Assembly (NCBI GenBank): GCA_964431545.1
Contig: CAYSLC010000011.1
Span: 1-51,913 of the forward strand
Length of the DNA: 51,913 nucleotides
Direction of reading: 5' to 3'
Origin: CAYSLC01 sp964431545
GTDB taxonomy: Bacteria > Desulfobacterota > Desulfobacteria > Desulfobacterales > JAABSP01
In this document: piece by piece, positions 40,835 through 49,733 of the stretch
How positions within the stretch are numbered: the stretch's first letter is position 1
Layout: every line of letters begins with the position of its first letter
Translations under genes and position numbers: made by a program
The notes under the pieces: model-generated
What the model was told of the DNA's origin: nothing
What the model saw: the letters and a program-made list of their open reading frames with translations, nothing else
Databases searched by the model: none

Positions 40835-42763
40835 ATGTCGCTGATGGACCGATACCGGCTTGCCTTCGAGGCCACGGAATATTTCTGGTGGGAAGTCGAT
40901 CTGAAAACGGGGGTGGCGATTCAGCCCCCGGAGATCTATCGGGCGCTCGGCATCGAGGACCAGAAGGACCGGTACCGCACCGTCGAACAGCTCCACGCCC
41001 TGGTCCATCCGGAGGATCTCGCCGAGCTGAAAGAGAGCGTCCGGCGGCACCTGGCCGGCGAAGAGCCGTTCCACTTCTGCGAATGGCGGGCTCGGACGGC
41101 CCGAGGGGACTGGATCTGGTTTCAATCCAAGGGTAAGGTCATGGCGCACGACGCGTCGGGAGAGCCCCACCGGGTCTTCGGGATCACCAAGGACATCACC
41201 GAAGAGCGCCGGTTGCGGGACGCCATGGAAAAGGCCCTGGAGACGGCGGAAAAGGCGAACGAAGAGAAGAGCCGCTTTCTGGCGGTCATGAGCCATGAGA
41301 TCCGAACCCCCCTGAACACCATCCTCGGGATGAGCGAGCTGCTCTCCGCCACGCCGCTGAACGGACGGCAGGCCGATTACGTGGCGTCGCTGCAATCCTC
41401 CGCCAAGACCCTCACCGGCCTCGTGGGGGATATCTTGGACATGTCCAAAATCGAGTCCGGGAACATGAGATTGAAGACGGAACCGGTGGCGCCCTCGGCC
41501 CTGCTCAAAGACATCGGGACGCTATTCGAGGAGGCCGCCAAGGAGAAAGGGATCCTGTTGAGCTGCCACGCCGTGGCCGGGACACCGCCCCGGATCCTGG
41601 GCGATGGAACCCGGCTCCGACGGGTCCTCATGAACCTGGTGGGCAACGCTTTGAAGTTCACCGAACGGGGGGAGGTCCAGGCGACCGTCGAGCTCCTGCC
41701 GGAAGATTCCGGGGCGGGCCGTCTGCTGTTCAAGGTCCGCGATACCGGCATCGGGATCTCCGACGCCCTGCAGGGGCGGGTCCTCGAGCGGTTCGTCCAG
41801 GCGTCCGACTCCAGCAGGCGCTCCCACGGCGGATCGGGGCTCGGGTTGACCATCGTCTGCCATTTGGTGCGCCTCATGGGCGGGTTCCTCTGCATCGAAA
41901 GCCGCCCCGGCATGGGGAGCATCTTCTCCTTCGCCGTTCCGGCCCCCATCGCCCCCGACCCCGAAGCCGTACCGGCCGGGGCCCTCCCTGCTCCGGCGGA
42001 TCTCGCGCTGAGGATATTGGTGGTGGACGATGAGGCGGAAAACCGGAATCTGATCCGGTTCTACCTGGAGGGGACGTCCTGCGACGTGGCCGCGTGCGGC
42101 GATGGCGAGACGGCGCTGCGGCGGTTTGAAACCGAGGACTACGATGCGGTGCTGCTCGATATGTCGATGCCGGGGATGGACGGCTACGATTTTGCCGAGC
42201 GGGCCCGGGCCTTCGAGTCGGCGCGGGGACGTCGTCCCACCCCCATCATCGCCGTGTCGGCCCACGCCTTCCTCGACGACATTCGGAAGGCCCTGGCGGC
42301 CGGCTGCGACGCCTATTTGACCAAGCCCGTGACCCAGGAGGCCCTGCTGGGCCACCTGCTTCGGGTCGCCGGGCAGGAACGACCCGTCGCCCGGGGGGCT
42401 CCCGGCACCCATGGAGCGACCGGCGCTCGGACCCGGCCGACGCGTTCCCCCGATGCCGGCGGCGGACTTCCCGGGCCGGACCGGATTGCCGGACGATTGC
42501 GGGCGCTGGCCGACGAGGCCCTCGAGGCCGTCGACACGGGGGATTTTGGGCGCGTGAAGCGGGTCGGCCACGCCGTCAAGGGGCTGGGCATGCGCTTTTC
42601 CCTGGCGGATGTCGCCCGGATCGGGCAACGGTTGGAATCGGCGGGAGGCGCGGGGGATGGTCCGGCTGTCCGGAACCACGCCGAGGACCTGGGGGAGTGG
42701 ACCAGGGAGATGGCGGGCGGCGCCGCCCCCGGTCAGGCTTCGTTCGGATCCCTGCCCATGTAG
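40835..42763 (+). CDS. Hybrid histidine kinase (PAS-HisKA-HATPase-REC-Hpt)
   Basis: 642 aa with no membrane helix, so cytoplasmic. A PAS/PAC domain covers about 5-125, then a short coiled coil. HisKA carries phospho-accepting His154 (MSHEIRTPLN). The ATPase domain has an N box (NLVGNALKF, about 267-275) and G boxes DTGIGIS and SGLGLTI. A receiver domain (about 393-510) has Asp442 in LLDMSMPG. A flexible Gly/Pro/Arg linker (510-545) leads to an Hpt domain with His579 (VGHAVKGLG). This is a complete phosphorelay; the likely output is the LuxR-type regulator encoded on the opposite strand, whose 3' end overlaps by 31 nt. GGAAGGAGGCG precedes the ATG. Confidence 0.93.
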   Translation: MSLMDRYRLAFEATEYFWWEVDLKTGVAIQPPEIYRALGIEDQKDRYRTVEQLHALVHPEDLAELKESVRRHLAGEEPFHFCEWRARTARGDWIWFQSKGKVMAHDASGEPHRVFGITKDITEERRLRDAMEKALETAEKANEEKSRFLAVMSHEIRTPLNTILGMSELLSATPLNGRQADYVASLQSSAKTLTGLVGDILDMSKIESGNMRLKTEPVAPSALLKDIGTLFEEAAKEKGILLSCHAVAGTPPRILGDGTRLRRVLMNLVGNALKFTERGEVQATVELLPEDSGAGRLLFKVRDTGIGISDALQGRVLERFVQASDSSRRSHGGSGLGLTIVCHLVRLMGGFLCIESRPGMGSIFSFAVPAPIAPDPEAVPAGALPAPADLALRILVVDDEAENRNLIRFYLEGTSCDVAACGDGETALRRFETEDYDAVLLDMSMPGMDGYDFAERARAFESARGRRPTPIIAVSAHAFLDDIRKALAAGCDAYLTKPVTQEALLGHLLRVAGQERPVARGAPGTHGATGARTRPTRSPDAGGGLPGPDRIAGRLRALADEALEAVDTGDFGRVKRVGHAVKGLGMRFSLADVARIGQRLESAGGAGDGPAVRNHAEDLGEWTREMAGGAAPGQASFGSLPM

Positions 42764-43383
42764 GCCGCGATCAACTCGGCCGTGCTTGCCGCCCCGAGCT
42801 TCCGTTTCAGGTTGGCCCGGTGTTTCTCCACGGTTTTGATGCTGATGCCCAGCTCCCATGCGATCTGCTTGTTCAGGCGGCCCCTCGCGACGCGATCGAG
42901 GACCTGGTTTTCCCGTGGAGACAGATGGGCCAGCCCGTCGAAACTTCGGTATTCGATGCCTTTGAGGTACCCGTCGATGATTCGATCCATCAGGCCGCCG
43001 CACATGAACTTCCGGCCCCGGAGAAGGGCGGCCATGGCCAGGGCCAGCTCCTCCCCGGAGGCGTTTTTCAGGACGTATCCGTCCACGCCGGCGGCCAGGG
43101 CCTCGGAGATGTGCGCCTCGTCGGTCATGGCGGTCAACGCCAGGATCTTGACCCCGGGGCGTCGGGCCTTGATCTCCCGGGTCGCCGCAACCCCGTCCAT
43201 CCCCGGCATCGCGAGATCCATCAGGACGATCCCCGGCACCAGCCGGTCCGTCTCCTCCACCGCGCGCCGGCCGTCGCCCACGTCCGCCACCACCCGGAAA
43301 CCGTCCAAGGAGGAGACCAGGGAACGGAACGCTTCACGGATGAGTTCCTCATCTTCGGCGATGATCACATCCGTCGTTTCCAT
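42733..43383 (-). CDS. NarL/LuxR-family response regulator
   Basis: 216 aa. The receiver domain begins METTDVIIAEDEELI, has phospho-acceptor Asp56 in VLMDLAMPG and a conserved Lys in YVLKNAS. A GerE/LuxR helix-turn-helix lies at about 150-210 (LSPRENQVLDRVARGRLNKQ and ISIKTVEKHRANLKRKLG). It binds DNA as a dimer when phosphorylated, probably by the convergent hybrid kinase. Two palindromes (43431-43462) 48-79 nt upstream of the start may be its own sites. Confidence 0.92.
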   Translation of the reverse strand: METTDVIIAEDEELIREAFRSLVSSLDGFRVVADVGDGRRAVEETDRLVPGIVLMDLAMPGMDGVAATREIKARRPGVKILALTAMTDEAHISEALAAGVDGYVLKNASGEELALAMAALLRGRKFMCGGLMDRIIDGYLKGIEYRSFDGLAHLSPRENQVLDRVARGRLNKQIAWELGISIKTVEKHRANLKRKLGAASTAELIAAYMGRDPNEA

Positions 43384-43430
43384 GCAAATCCCAAAAGAAA
43401 ACCGGTTGATTCCGACAGCGGCCCCATGAA

Positions 43431-43462
43431 TAGGGAAAACCCTGCCATAGGGAAAAACCCTA
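43431..43462. promoter_or_regulatory. Two tandem palindromes upstream of the response regulator
   Basis: TAGGGAAAACCCT (43431-43443) and TAGGGAAAAACCCTA (43448-43462), with centres about 17-18 bp apart, embedded in the repeated context ATAGGG. Paired two-fold sites like this suit dimers of a LuxR-type regulator. Confidence 0.6.
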
Positions 43463-43568
43463 CCTCACCCGATACCGCTTTGTCCATATAAAAATCCGAA
43501 AAAGTCCGATACTTGTCGTCTGCTCTCCCCTCTTCAACCCGGCCTGGGAGGACCGATCGGAGAACCCC

Positions 43569-44480
43569 TCAAAGCACCAGGGCCGCCGACAGGGAGAAAA
43601 AGGAGAGGACCGTGGAGAGGACGATGGCCGCCGAGGCGAGTTCGGTGTCGCTGTTGAGCTGGGAGGAGAGGACGTACAGCGCGGTGGAGGTGGGCAGGCA
43701 GAAGAAGATCATCCCCACCCGGAAGGGGATTCCGGTGACATCGAAGGCCCGCATCAGGAGATAGCCGACAACGGGAAAGATCACCAGTTTGATGGCGGCC
43801 GCCGACAGGGAGAGCCTGAGATACCCCTTCAGGTTGGCGAAGGTGAGGGCCCCGCCGATGGAGATCAGGGCCATGGGCAGGGCCGCCAGGGAGGTGAGCC
43901 GGAGGGTGTTGTCGAGAAAGGCGGGGAACCGGTTGACGATCCGGGCGTAGAGGATCCCGGCCAGGCAGGCGAGGATCAGGGGGTTGGTGAGGATCGACCG
44001 GCCGGTGGTGCGCAGGCGCTCTCCCAGGCCGCACCGCCGGCCAGAGAACCAGATGAGGGTGGAGACGCTGAAGACGTTGATGAGGGGGATGACGAACCCC
44101 ACCAGGATCCCGAACTGGGCCACGCCCGACTCCCCGACGGCCGTGATGATGACGGCCATGCCGATGTAGGTGTTGAACCGGTAACAGCTCTGGGAGAAGG
44201 TCCCGGCCTGGTACTCCCCCACCCGGAAGGTATGGATATAGAGCAGACTTACGGAAAAGAGGATCACCACGGCGCAGACGCCCGCCAGGACGAACCGCCA
44301 GTCGATGCCCGAGGTGGGAGCCCCGCCGATCTTCCAGAAGAGCATGGCCGGGAAGAAGATGTAGTAGATCAGCCGGTCGGATGTCGCGAGAAATTGGTCG
44401 GTGGTCAGGCCGTGGTGTTTGAGGCGGTTGCCCAGGGCCAAGAGGAAGAAGACCGGGAAGAGGCTGTCGAGGACGATCAT
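43569..44480 (-). CDS. AEC (auxin efflux carrier) family transporter
   Basis: 303 aa with about ten membrane helices: LDSLFPVFFLLALGNRLK at the start, PLILACLAGILYARIVNRFP in the middle (the second half typical of AEC proteins), then ALPMALISIGGALTF and VGMIFFCLPTSTALYVLSSQ. AEC proteins export or exchange organic acids such as malate. The ATG lies 10 nt after the stop of the small dual-CXXC gene, so the two are likely co-transcribed. Substrate unknown. Confidence 0.88.
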   Translation of the reverse strand: MIVLDSLFPVFFLLALGNRLKHHGLTTDQFLATSDRLIYYIFFPAMLFWKIGGAPTSGIDWRFVLAGVCAVVILFSVSLLYIHTFRVGEYQAGTFSQSCYRFNTYIGMAVIITAVGESGVAQFGILVGFVIPLINVFSVSTLIWFSGRRCGLGERLRTTGRSILTNPLILACLAGILYARIVNRFPAFLDNTLRLTSLAALPMALISIGGALTFANLKGYLRLSLSAAAIKLVIFPVVGYLLMRAFDVTGIPFRVGMIFFCLPTSTALYVLSSQLNSDTELASAAIVLSTVLSFFSLSAALVL

Positions 44481-44490
44481 GGGCGAGGGA

Positions 44491-44670
44491 TCAGAACCGG
44501 TCGCACCGCACGTCGGCCAGTTGTTCCTCCAGGAGATCGTCCATGGCGTCGGCGAACCGCTCCACGGGATGGTCGGCGCCGCAGGACCCGCAGCGCAGAT
44601 CGACCCGTCTTCAGGTCCGGTGGAGGTGGAGGCGGCCCCCGCAGGCCGGGCATTTCAGTCGTTTCGGCAT
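44491..44670 (-). CDS. Probable dual-CXXC small selenoprotein (in-frame TGA at codon 20)
   Basis: 59 codons: MPKRLKCPACGGRLHLHRT, then TGA (44613-44611), then RRVDLRCGSCGADHPVERF and on to a normal TGA stop at 44493-44491. Both sides of the internal TGA keep one frame, each with a CXXC (Cys7/Cys10 and Cys27/Cys30) and a coherent zinc-ribbon-plus-helix layout. The TGA is followed by a SECIS-like hairpin (44571-44605). I recall an NCBI family called dual CXXC motif small (seleno)protein to which this seems to belong, but could not check it. The alternative is a nonsense-mutated pseudogene. GAGGG lies about 10 nt before the ATG. The AEC transporter gene follows 10 nt later. A redox role is an inference from Sec and CXXC. 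Confidence 0.65.
44571..44605 (-). promoter_or_regulatory. SECIS-like hairpin after the in-frame TGA
   Basis: On the minus strand a lower stem GGTCG/CGACC, a 5' bulge ATCT, an upper 7-bp stem GCGCTGC/GCGGCGC (one G-T wobble) and apical loop GGGTCCT. It starts 5 nt after the TGA. Known bacterial SECIS elements have a bulged U and a loop with G-U at about this distance. Confidence 0.55.
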
Positions 44671-44769
44671 TCTGGTTTCCCTCGGTGTTGGACGGCCCCG
44701 ACCGGCTCCGAAGGGCCCTCTCGGGGGGCCCGGAACCGCGGCGGCACATCCGGTGGCTGAAAAAGATCC

Positions 44770-44808
44770 AAATTGACAACAAAGGGCGATTCTGTCAAAT
44801 GGAAACTT
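44770..44808 (+). repeat. Copy B of the ~40-bp dispersed repeat
   Basis: Matches copy A at 38267-38306, same orientation, best over TCTGTCAAAYGGAAACTT. Copy B has its own inverted repeat TTGACA/TGTCAA. It lies 45 nt upstream of argJ. Confidence 0.55.
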
Positions 44809-44852
44809 GCGCCCAAGGGCGCGGGATGGCCATTTGAACGGGACAGGAGAAA

Positions 44853-46037
44853 ATGGAAAAACCGACGTGCAGGGGATTCAGCGCCGGGGCCGCCGCCGCC
44901 GGCCTCAAAAAGAGAGGGGCCCTCGACCTGGGGATGATCGTGTCGGAGGTGCCGGCGGCGGTTGCCGCCGTCTTCACGCGGAACCGGGTCCAGGCCGCGC
45001 CGGTGCTCCTCGACCGGGAGCGGATCAGGAGCGGACGATGCCGGGCGGTGATCGCCAACGCCGGCAACGCCAACTGCTGCACGGGGAAACAGGGCATGGC
45101 CAACGCCCGGGCCATGGCCCGCCACGCCGCCGACGCCCTGGGGATCGCCGAGGAGGCGGTGCTGGTCGCCTCCACCGGCGTCATCGGCCAGCCCCTGGAC
45201 ATCGGCAAGGTGGAACGGGCGGTCCCCGGCCTCGCCGAAGCCCTCTCCGAGACCGGGCTCCCCGACTTCGCCGTGGCCATCATGACCACCGACCTGGTGC
45301 CCAAGATCATCACCCGGACCGGAACCGTGGACGGCAAAGCGTTCACGGTGACGGGGGTGGCCAAGGGGTCGGGGATGATCCGGCCGGACATGGCCACCAT
45401 GCTCTGCTTCGTCTGCACCGACGCGGAGGTGGCGCCCGGCCTCCTCCAGGACTGCCTGGCAAAGGCGGCCGACCGCTCCTTCAACCGGATCACGGTGGAC
45501 GGCGACACCAGCACCAACGACACCATCCTGGTGATGGCCAACGGCCTTTCCGGGGCTTCGGTCCGCGGACCGGCATCGGTCGACGTCTTCCAGGGCGTGC
45601 TCGACGACGTGCTCCTCTCCCTGGCCAAGATGGTGGTCCAGGACGGGGAGGGGGCCACCAAGCTGGTGGAGGTGGCCGTCCGGGGGGCCGCCTCCGCGGA
45701 CGACGCCCGGCGGGTCGCCGACACGGTGGCCGGCTCCAGCCTGGTGAAGACGGCGCTGTTCGGCGAGGACGCCAACTGGGGGCGGATCATCGCCGCCGCC
45801 GGGCGGGCCGGGGCCGACCTCGATCCGGACCGGATCGACATCTTCTTCGATGGTGTCCGGATGGTGGCCGACGGCGTCGGCCTGGGGCCCGATGCCGAGG
45901 CCCGTGCCACCGAGGTGCTCCGTCAAAAAACGTTCTCCATCACCGTCGACCTCAACCTGGGGCGGGGATCGGCCTCGGTCTTCACCTGCGACTTTTCGGT
46001 GGAGTACGTCCGAATCAACGCCGACTATCGATCATAG
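44853..46037 (+). CDS. argJ: Glutamate N-acetyltransferase / amino-acid acetyltransferase
   Basis: 394 aa. The self-cleavage and catalytic site is KGSGMIRPDMATML, with Thr182 becoming the N-terminal nucleophile of the beta chain. Other family blocks are IANAGNANCCTG, VASTGVIG, DGDTSTNDT, and the conserved end YVRINADYRS. The enzyme recycles the acetyl group from N-acetylornithine to glutamate in arginine synthesis; some members also start the cycle. ACAGGAG lies 4 nt before the ATG. The pseudouridine synthase gene follows 14 nt later. It works with the acetyltransferase at 12992. Confidence 0.96.
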   Translation: MEKPTCRGFSAGAAAAGLKKRGALDLGMIVSEVPAAVAAVFTRNRVQAAPVLLDRERIRSGRCRAVIANAGNANCCTGKQGMANARAMARHAADALGIAEEAVLVASTGVIGQPLDIGKVERAVPGLAEALSETGLPDFAVAIMTTDLVPKIITRTGTVDGKAFTVTGVAKGSGMIRPDMATMLCFVCTDAEVAPGLLQDCLAKAADRSFNRITVDGDTSTNDTILVMANGLSGASVRGPASVDVFQGVLDDVLLSLAKMVVQDGEGATKLVEVAVRGAASADDARRVADTVAGSSLVKTALFGEDANWGRIIAAAGRAGADLDPDRIDIFFDGVRMVADGVGLGPDAEARATEVLRQKTFSITVDLNLGRGSASVFTCDFSVEYVRINADYRS

Positions 46038-46051
46038 CCCAGGGGGACCCC

Positions 46052-46753
46052 GTGGAACCGATCCGCCTCCAGAAGTTCCTCGCCGCCGCCGGCGTCTGCT
46101 CCCGGCGCAAGGGGGAGGCGTACATCCAGGCCGGGCTGGTGACGGTCAACGGCCGGGTGGTCACAGAGCTGGGAACCCGGGTGGACCCCGACCGGGACCG
46201 GGTGGCGTTTAGGGGCAAGGTGGTCCGGCCGGCCGAATCCCGGGTCTACATCGCCCTCAACAAGCCGGTGGGGTTCGTCACGAGCTGCCGCCAGCCCGGC
46301 GAGGTGGTGGTCCTGGAACTCATCGACCTCCCGGAGCGGGTCTTTCCCATCGGCCGCCTGGACAAGGACTCCCGGGGGCTGCTGCTCCTGACCAACGACG
46401 GGTCGATCCACCACCGGCTCCTCCACCCCTCCTTCGACCACGAGAAGGAGTACGAGGTGACGCTGGCCTACCCCATCGCCGACGGGGCCCTGCGGAAGAT
46501 CGCCTCGGGGATGCCCATGATGGATCGCCAGACCCGTCCGGCCACGGTCCGGCGCCTTTCCGGCACCCGGTTCCGGATCATCCTCAAAGAGGGACGGAAC
46601 CGGCAGATCCGGCGGATGGTCCGGAAGGTGGGGGGGCGGGTGGAGGACCTCAAGCGGATCCGGGTGGCCAACGTCCGGCTGGGGGATCTCCAGGAGGGGC
46701 GGTGGCGCCACCTCACCGAGGAGGAGCGGCAGGGGCTGCTAGAGCCGGGATAG
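46052..46753 (+). CDS. rRNA pseudouridine synthase, RluB/E/F type
   Basis: 233 aa. An N-terminal S4 RNA-binding domain (LQKFLAAAGVCSRRKGEAYI, about 5-60) is followed by a catalytic domain with LNKPVGFVTS and catalytic Asp104 in GRLDKDSRGLLLLTNDG, then the LKEGRNRQIRRMVRKVG motif. It modifies 23S rRNA. The GTG at 46052 has AGGGGG 5 nt upstream. Its end overlaps the convergent NTPase gene by 15 nt. Confidence 0.93.
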   Translation: MEPIRLQKFLAAAGVCSRRKGEAYIQAGLVTVNGRVVTELGTRVDPDRDRVAFRGKVVRPAESRVYIALNKPVGFVTSCRQPGEVVVLELIDLPERVFPIGRLDKDSRGLLLLTNDGSIHHRLLHPSFDHEKEYEVTLAYPIADGALRKIASGMPMMDRQTRPATVRRLSGTRFRIILKEGRNRQIRRMVRKVGGRVEDLKRIRVANVRLGDLQEGRWRHLTEEERQGLLEPG

Positions 46754-47263
46754 GATGAAGTCGAGGCGCTCCCGGGGCGGGAGGACCGGGACCCGGACCA
46801 CCCGGTAGCCGAGCGATTCATAGGCCTCCCCCAGCAGGCGGTCCAGCGCCGTGGCCTCGGCATCGTCCTCGGACCGGACCCCGTCCCGCTGGAACCGGAA
46901 CCGCTCGAAGAGAAAGATGTTCCGGTACCGGAATTCGCATGAGAGGTGGAGGGGCTCGGCCGGGTCGAGGCCGCTGAGGCGGTAGTAGGCGATGCTGTCC
47001 GGCACGCCCCGGTCGAGGAAGACCTCTTTTCCCGGATCGAGGGACCGCTCCTCGTCGCGTTTCCGGATTAGGACCCCGCGCTGGAAGCCGAGCAGGTCCG
47101 ACTTGATCTCGCACAGGGTCTTTCCGGCGGCCAGCTCCGCGTCGATGATGGCCCGGGCCGCCTCGTGGACCACCGGACGGCCCAGCGCCTCGAGGGCCCG
47201 GATGATGGTGGTCTTCCCCGAGCAGGGGGCCCCGGTGATGACGTGCCAGTTGGTCCGTTCCAT
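46739..47263 (-). CDS. Small P-loop NTPase (AAA_28-like)
   Basis: 174 aa. Walker A GAPCSGKTT (about 11-19), then VVHEAARAIID and a DRGVPDSIAYY block (the Walker B-like region of AAA_28 and NadR-type kinases), an ERFRFQRDGVRSED lid-like segment, and a short C-terminus. It may phosphorylate a small molecule, but the substrate is unknown. The ATG at 47263 has only a weak G-rich upstream site. It is transcribed against the pseudouridine synthase. Confidence 0.8.
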   Translation of the reverse strand: MERTNWHVITGAPCSGKTTIIRALEALGRPVVHEAARAIIDAELAAGKTLCEIKSDLLGFQRGVLIRKRDEERSLDPGKEVFLDRGVPDSIAYYRLSGLDPAEPLHLSCEFRYRNIFLFERFRFQRDGVRSEDDAEATALDRLLGEAYESLGYRVVRVPVLPPRERLDFILSRL

Positions 47264-47515
47264 GGGTCCGTCCGCAACCTTTCCGTTGACAGCTCTTGCC
47301 GCGCCGTTGGATATAGGCGCGTGGAAAAAGCGTTTGGGCGCGGCCCCGATCGGCGATATACTCCCGGTGGGCGAACGACCCGCGCCGCCTCCCGGCCTCC
47401 GGGATCCGGAAGAGGGATCCTCGAAGGCGCGGAGGCGGCGGGAATGATCGGAGGCCCCGGAAGATATACCCCGAACCGGACGCCCGGACAAGGCGAAAGA
47501 GGAATCGAAACCGGA

Positions 47516-48391
47516 ATGCGCTACGAAGGCCCCATCTATCGGCCCCCCAGCGAGGCCGGATCCCTGCTGATCCAGGCCACCGTGGGGTGTCCCCACAACC
47601 GGTGCACCTTCTGCATGATCTACAAGAAGGGGCCCCGGTTCCGGATCCGGGAGGCGGCGGAGATCGAGGCGGACCTCCGATCGGCGCGACGGGTCCACGG
47701 CGATGGGGTCCGGACCCTCTTCTTTCCGGCCGGAAACACCATCGCCATGAAGACCGGGGACCTGGCGCGGATCTGCCGGATCGCCCGGGAGATCTTTCCG
47801 GACCTGGAACGGATCACCGTCTACGGATCCTCCCAATTCATCCACCGGAAGGGGCCGGACGATCTGACCCGCCTGGCCGAAGCGGGGCTCGACCGGATCC
47901 ACGTGGGCCTGGAGTCGGGGGACGACGAGATCCTCCAGCGGGTCCGGAAGGGGACCCACGCCCGCCAGCAGATCGAGGCGGGGCAATGGGTGATGGCGGC
48001 CGGCATGGAGCTGAGCCTCTACGTGGTCCTGGGGCTGGGGGGCGTCGAGCGGACGGTCCCCCACGCCGATGAGACGGCCCGGGTCCTGAACGAGATCGAC
48101 CCGGACTTCATCCGGCTGCGGACCTTGGTGCCCAAGGTGGACACCCCGCTTCTGGCAGACGTCCTGTCGGGCACCTTCGAGATGCTCGGCCCCCACGGAA
48201 TCCTCCGGGAGGCCCGGCGCCTGTTGGAGGGGCTGACCGTCTCCTCGTATCTGGCCAGCGACCACTACACCAACTACATCGACCTGACCGGGAGGCTTCC
48301 CGACGAAAAGGATCGGCTTCTGGAGGCCGTCTCATCGGCCCTTACGCGCGAGGAATCGGCGTTCCGGCCCTTTTTCATCGGAGAACAGTAA
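47516..48391 (+). CDS. Radical SAM protein
   Basis: 291 aa. The [4Fe-4S] motif is CPHNRCTFC (Cys25, Cys30, Cys33), a CX4CX2C spacing within ATVGCPHNRCTFCMIYK, characteristic of one radical-SAM subgroup of anaerobes rather than the classical CX3CX2C. TIM-barrel elements follow (LFFPAGNTIA, IHVGLESGDDEIL, YVVLGLGG). No extra cluster or B12 domain. Reaction unknown. A start at 47444 is possible; I prefer ATG 47516 because the family begins near this point. It is 24 nt upstream of the sugar dehydrogenase. Confidence 0.88.
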   Translation: MRYEGPIYRPPSEAGSLLIQATVGCPHNRCTFCMIYKKGPRFRIREAAEIEADLRSARRVHGDGVRTLFFPAGNTIAMKTGDLARICRIAREIFPDLERITVYGSSQFIHRKGPDDLTRLAEAGLDRIHVGLESGDDEILQRVRKGTHARQQIEAGQWVMAAGMELSLYVVLGLGGVERTVPHADETARVLNEIDPDFIRLRTLVPKVDTPLLADVLSGTFEMLGPHGILREARRLLEGLTVSSYLASDHYTNYIDLTGRLPDEKDRLLEAVSSALTREESAFRPFFIGEQ

Positions 48392-48415
48392 CAGCAGCAT
48401 AGGGGATACCGAATC

Positions 48416-49726
<1,311 letters not shown>

Positions 49727-49733
49727 TCCCCAG

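Noticed and set aside
44477..44782. 101-aa minus-strand frame over the dual-CXXC gene
   Set aside because: Different frame with Pro/Arg-rich low complexity; the CXXC frame with the internal TGA is far more protein-like.
47286..47317. TTGACA and TATAGG as a promoter for the radical SAM gene
   Set aside because: The spacer is 20 bp and the leader would be about 190 nt; not convincing.
46739..48265. 508-aa minus-strand frame through the NTPase
   Set aside because: Only the last 174 residues (from 47263) form the P-loop domain; the upstream part is antisense to the radical SAM gene.
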